A stretch of DNA of 64,000 nt from Lithospermum erythrorhizon. Lineage: Eukaryota > Streptophyta > Magnoliopsida > Boraginales > Boraginaceae. Location: assembly GCA_019722365.1 (NCBI GenBank), contig JADFUC010002397.1, forward strand, positions 1 to 64,000, given 5' to 3'. Position numbers and translations under genes: made by a program. A model generated the notes under the pieces. That model was not told the DNA's origin and searched no databases. It was given only the letters and a program-made list of their open reading frames with translations. Below, piece after piece: positions 61,121-64,000 of this stretch (its first letter is position 1; the number at the start of each line of letters is the position of its first letter).

Positions 61121-61780
61121 GGAAACGATCCCTCAAACAAATCCTTCCTGTATGGACAAATCTGAACGCTGGGCGCGCTCCCATGGTTACCGCAGATACT
61201 TCCGCTTGGCATATGCCCAGATACCTCCCCGGAATCTCCTCCTTCGCCTCGCCCGAGATGACGCAATCCTCCCGTGGATGCTAGGAGGTCCATCCGGGAT
61301 TTAACCCGTCCCTTCCGAAGACTGCTCATGTTCTTGGTCTCCTTAGGACAGCCATCCTTCAACGCCTCTGCTTGAATGGAGTTTTCTATCTCTATCTTCT
61401 ATGCCTGAATCGCCGGCATCGTGCCCATAGATCTTTATGGCAATCGCAAAAATTAGCTCATATCCTCTTGTTCTCAGGTGGGGGCTCACAGGTGGCCGTG
61501 GTACCGCCTATCCTCTATCTCCCCCAGAAACACATCTCCCCGCGTAGTCTCAAGGGTCAGTACTCAATGTTCTCTCATCTTCACCTCCCGCTTCCCTCGG
61601 ACCCCCGAGCAGGCACTTTGTGCAGGCCGGCCCGCAGGAAGCCCTGCCGGGTGCCCGATCCTATCCAAGGCACCGCCTCTTGGGCTCTAGAAAGTTTGCT
61701 ATCAATCCATCGCCAATACAAGATTGGGGAGGACGCATTCTTTACCGCTCTAGTAGCTTAGGTGTATCATCAAGTCCTCT
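61121..61780 (-). pseudogene. G Gag C-terminal zone, weakly supported
   Basis: By position this lies upstream of protease on the minus strand. No zinc knuckle is readable. Overlapping frames on both strands (minus 60937-61362, plus 61372-61761) show no domain. It is called Gag only by order. Confidence 0.35.
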
Positions 61781-61784
61781 TAAG

Positions 61785-62345
61785 CTAGTAGTAATCCACA
61801 CTTCAGGTTTATCTTCTTCTCCCCAAGCTCCCCCTCACTAGGTGCTTCTTTAAAAGGCTCTTCCTTCGGGGGCTCCTCAAGAATAGTTGGTACATTTTTC
61901 AGCTCAATATCGACTAACTCATCATCATCTTCAACTAATTTCTTAACAACAAGCGGATTAGATTCATCAAAAGAAACATGAATAGAGTCTTGAGCACATT
62001 GCTCCTTTTTATTATAAATAACATATGTTCTACTATGTGACGAGTAACCGAGAAAGATAGATTCATTAGATTTAGCATCAAATTTTCCAATTTATCTTTA
62101 GTGTTTAAAACATAACATTTACAACCAAACACTCTAAAATAACCAATAGAAGGTGTCTTACCACACCAAAGCTCATATGGAGTTTTATTCAATAAAGGTC
62201 TTAGAAATATCCCGGTTAAGCACATGACATGCGGTGTCAATTGCATGTCCCCAAAATATTTTGGTAGGTTGTGCTCATTTAACACTGTGCGTCATCTCTT
62301 AAATGGTTCTATTTTTATGCTCCACTACTCCATTTTTATTCAATA
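61785..62345 (-). pseudogene. Copia element H, integrase scrap
   Basis: The minus strand begins in the integrase core end (NGVVEHKNRT near 62310-62335). The open frame 62285-61935 follows, with LNKTPYELWCGKTP and YFRVFGCKCYVLNTKDKLE. A second frame from about 61970 to 61850 gives the acidic hinge VVKKLVEDDDELVDIEL and ILEEPPKEEPF. It stops near 61785 at the border with G. There is no RT, no LTR, and nothing upstream of 62345. It is better preserved than the other copias. Confidence 0.85.
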
Positions 62346-62560
62346 GATAATCAACCTAACTTTCAACCAATAATTCATTCATTTAATTTTATAATTACAT
62401 AAAAAAAAGTTGCCAAATTAGCTTATAGATAATACCCACTTATATGTTATCATCTTGCATAGGAGTAAAAATATTTATACATAAGGAGCAAACCTTTCAT
62501 TTAAGTACTAAAAAGAAAAAGCTTTATCCTCATCAAATGGAGACACATTCAAATGGACAC
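62346..62560. other. A+T-rich DNA beside copia H
   Basis: No feature is recognised. An A run lies at 62401-62408. Confidence 0.4.
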
Positions 62561-62721
62561 TCCTCTCAGATCTCAAGACAGGTATCTCGAGAGGCCAATA
62601 GTGTGATGATTTCACCCTAAAAATAAATAACACAAATACCTCCTCAGAGTATCTCAGACGTGCACCCGAGAGGTCAATAGCTGGTGGACGATTTCACACT
62701 AAAAATAATTAACACAAATAA
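62561..62721. repeat. Tandem duplication of about 80 bp
   Basis: 62561-62640 and 62641-62721 are imperfect direct copies, sharing cctcagatctca-type starts, cgagaggccaatag / cgagaggtcaatag, gatgatttcac / gacgatttcac and aaataa(t)taacacaaata. Confidence 0.8.
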
Positions 62722-62850
62722 AAACAGATCAAAGTTGAATATTTTTAATTAAGAAGTTTTACCTCATTTAAATTGAAACGTAGTAAAAGATTCCTTTAGT
62801 CAACTAGAGAAATAAAAGGGTCCCCTTTAAGCCCAAATTAAGCATATCAC

Positions 62851-63120
62851 AAGTTAATTGGTAAAATGGTCCTAGATAATTGGATAAAGTTATGAATTGA
62901 TTTCAGAAAGTTTAAAATTTGGAATTTAATCCCTGATAGTGGCTTTAAGATTATATTTTGGTCCCTGTTATGACTATGTTGTTAAAAACTAACAGTAAAA
63001 TGAGGGACCAAAATGCAACCTTAAAGCCACTATCAGAGACTAAATCTAAATTTTTAAATTTTGTGGGATCAATTCACAATTTCATCCCACTATCTGGAGC
63101 CATTTGATGAATTAACTCTT
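62851..63120. mobile_element. Foldback MITE-like palindrome
   Basis: Two arms of about 110-120 bp are reverse complements with scattered mismatches. Both contain CTGATAGTGGCTTTAAG and TTTTGGTCCCT towards a short centre at about 62975-62998, and GTTAATT...AAATGG near the outer ends. There is no coding content. A target duplication is not obvious. Confidence 0.75.
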
Positions 63121-64000
63121 ACAGATATCTAAGGGGCCAAATTGTGGAGTAATTTGCATCATATTCACTATAAAGTTTTTTATGAGTACCATACCATCTT
63201 TAACTTTAAAGAATGTCAACATTCCCTTACAAACTGAGCACCATATCCTCCTGCTATTAAATATTTAACGAAATTATACAACATATGCTTTTAATTTAAA
63301 TTATTGTATCATTATATATTTTATATAATATATGATGGAGGATTATACTTTCCCAATTTTTTTTAATGTTTCGATAATTACAATAAACAATATTATGAAA
63401 ATAGTTCTTTTAAAAAATCTAACCATATCAATATTATTTTTATTAAAATAAAAAAGAATATATAATTTTGGTCAAAATTTTGACACAAATATAAAAATGT
63501 AAACTAAACTAAATTGTAGGAGAGCACATAATTCTTAAATATATATATTTTCAAGTAGATATGAATAATTATGATTGAAACTAAAATTTTATATATCAAC
63601 TAAGTCTCCATACTTTATTGATTTAATGGCCTCAAATAAAATGTGGTCATATTTTGGAATATATGAAGTATATTAAAAAAACATTAAAGATGACATTCTC
63701 AAAAAATGTAACAAGTTTAACTTTTTAAATTTTTACACGAGTATATATATCTATTTAAGGTTATTAACTTATTGTAATGTATATGATCAGACCACAATTA
63801 CTGGGATTGAAAATATTAACAAGCTTCAATTTCGAATATCGAATGTTTAAATTTTGACTCAAATATCATTACATATTATATGATATTCTGTTCAATTGTT
63901 CCAATTAAAATTATGTATTGTATTATTTAATGCTAAATATTTAACTATAAAGAGGGTACGGTGTTTGCTGAACCTAATAGCTATTTGCTTAATTTATTGT
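63121..64000. other. A+T-rich DNA to window end
   Basis: No coding frame, RNA gene or repeat structure that I can support. The composition is strongly A+T with short T and A runs. Confidence 0.5.

Larger units (their letters stand above)
59240..61780 (-). mobile_element. Tat-lineage gypsy G, gag-pol part upstream of F insertion
   Basis: This minus-strand interior reads, from high to low coordinates, Gag tail, protease, RT, RNase H and the N-terminal part of integrase. It continues beyond F with the integrase C-terminus at 49250-49838 and the accessory plus-strand region at 46.2-48.8 kb. The 5' LTR and most of Gag are missing, because the element ends abruptly near 61780 against copia fragment H. 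A 3' LTR was not identified with certainty. Confidence 0.75.

Overview
This window is plant nuclear DNA. It is an A+T-rich, gene-free stretch made almost entirely of nested and decayed LTR retrotransposons. The diagnosis rests on tRNA-Met-type primer binding sites, LTRs starting TGTAATAACCC, copia-type and gypsy-type pol order, a C-terminal chromodomain-like tail in one element, a Tat-type pol with an opposite-strand ORF, and MITE-like palindromes. I found no intact host gene, tRNA or rRNA. The sequence does not identify the species.

Layout. (1) 1-14939: copia element B on the minus strand. It is split by copia element A (1678-12915, same strand), which has two LTRs of about 0.93 kb and near-matching 5-bp target duplications. 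A still shows PR, INT, RT and RNase H order, and carries an unclassified insert at about 6.8-10.1 kb. (2) 14940-18480: A+T-rich DNA holding a terminal-inverted-repeat element (15930-16527) flanked by an 8-bp direct repeat. (3) 18490-23129: copia element C on the plus strand, interrupted by a lone LTR. (4) 23997-33066: gypsy chromovirus D on the minus strand, with target duplication ATAAA and integrase deleted. (5) 33260-41096: its relative E on the plus strand, with target duplication ACATT and RNase H and integrase deleted. D and E lie head to head, with their 5' LTRs 193 bp apart. (6) 41102-46190: A+T-rich DNA with a degenerate tandem repeat. (7) About 46.2-61.8 kb: Tat-lineage gypsy element G on the minus strand, with a plus-strand accessory ORF region. 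G is split inside integrase by chromovirus F (49844-59125), the most complete element here. (8) 61.8-62.3 kb: a copia integrase scrap (H). (9) 62.3-64 kb: A+T-rich DNA with an 80-bp tandem duplication and a foldback MITE.

Nothing here works together as a host pathway. The genes are parts of retroelements that inserted into one another. Every reading frame is broken by many small indels, even in elements with perfect target duplications. Part of this damage may be consensus error in the assembly rather than age. The points most worth checking are the head-to-head D/E pair, the shared D-to-N change at the RT active site of D and E, the palindromic minisatellites inside the LTRs, the accessory plus-strand ORF of G, and the two small palindromic DNA elements.
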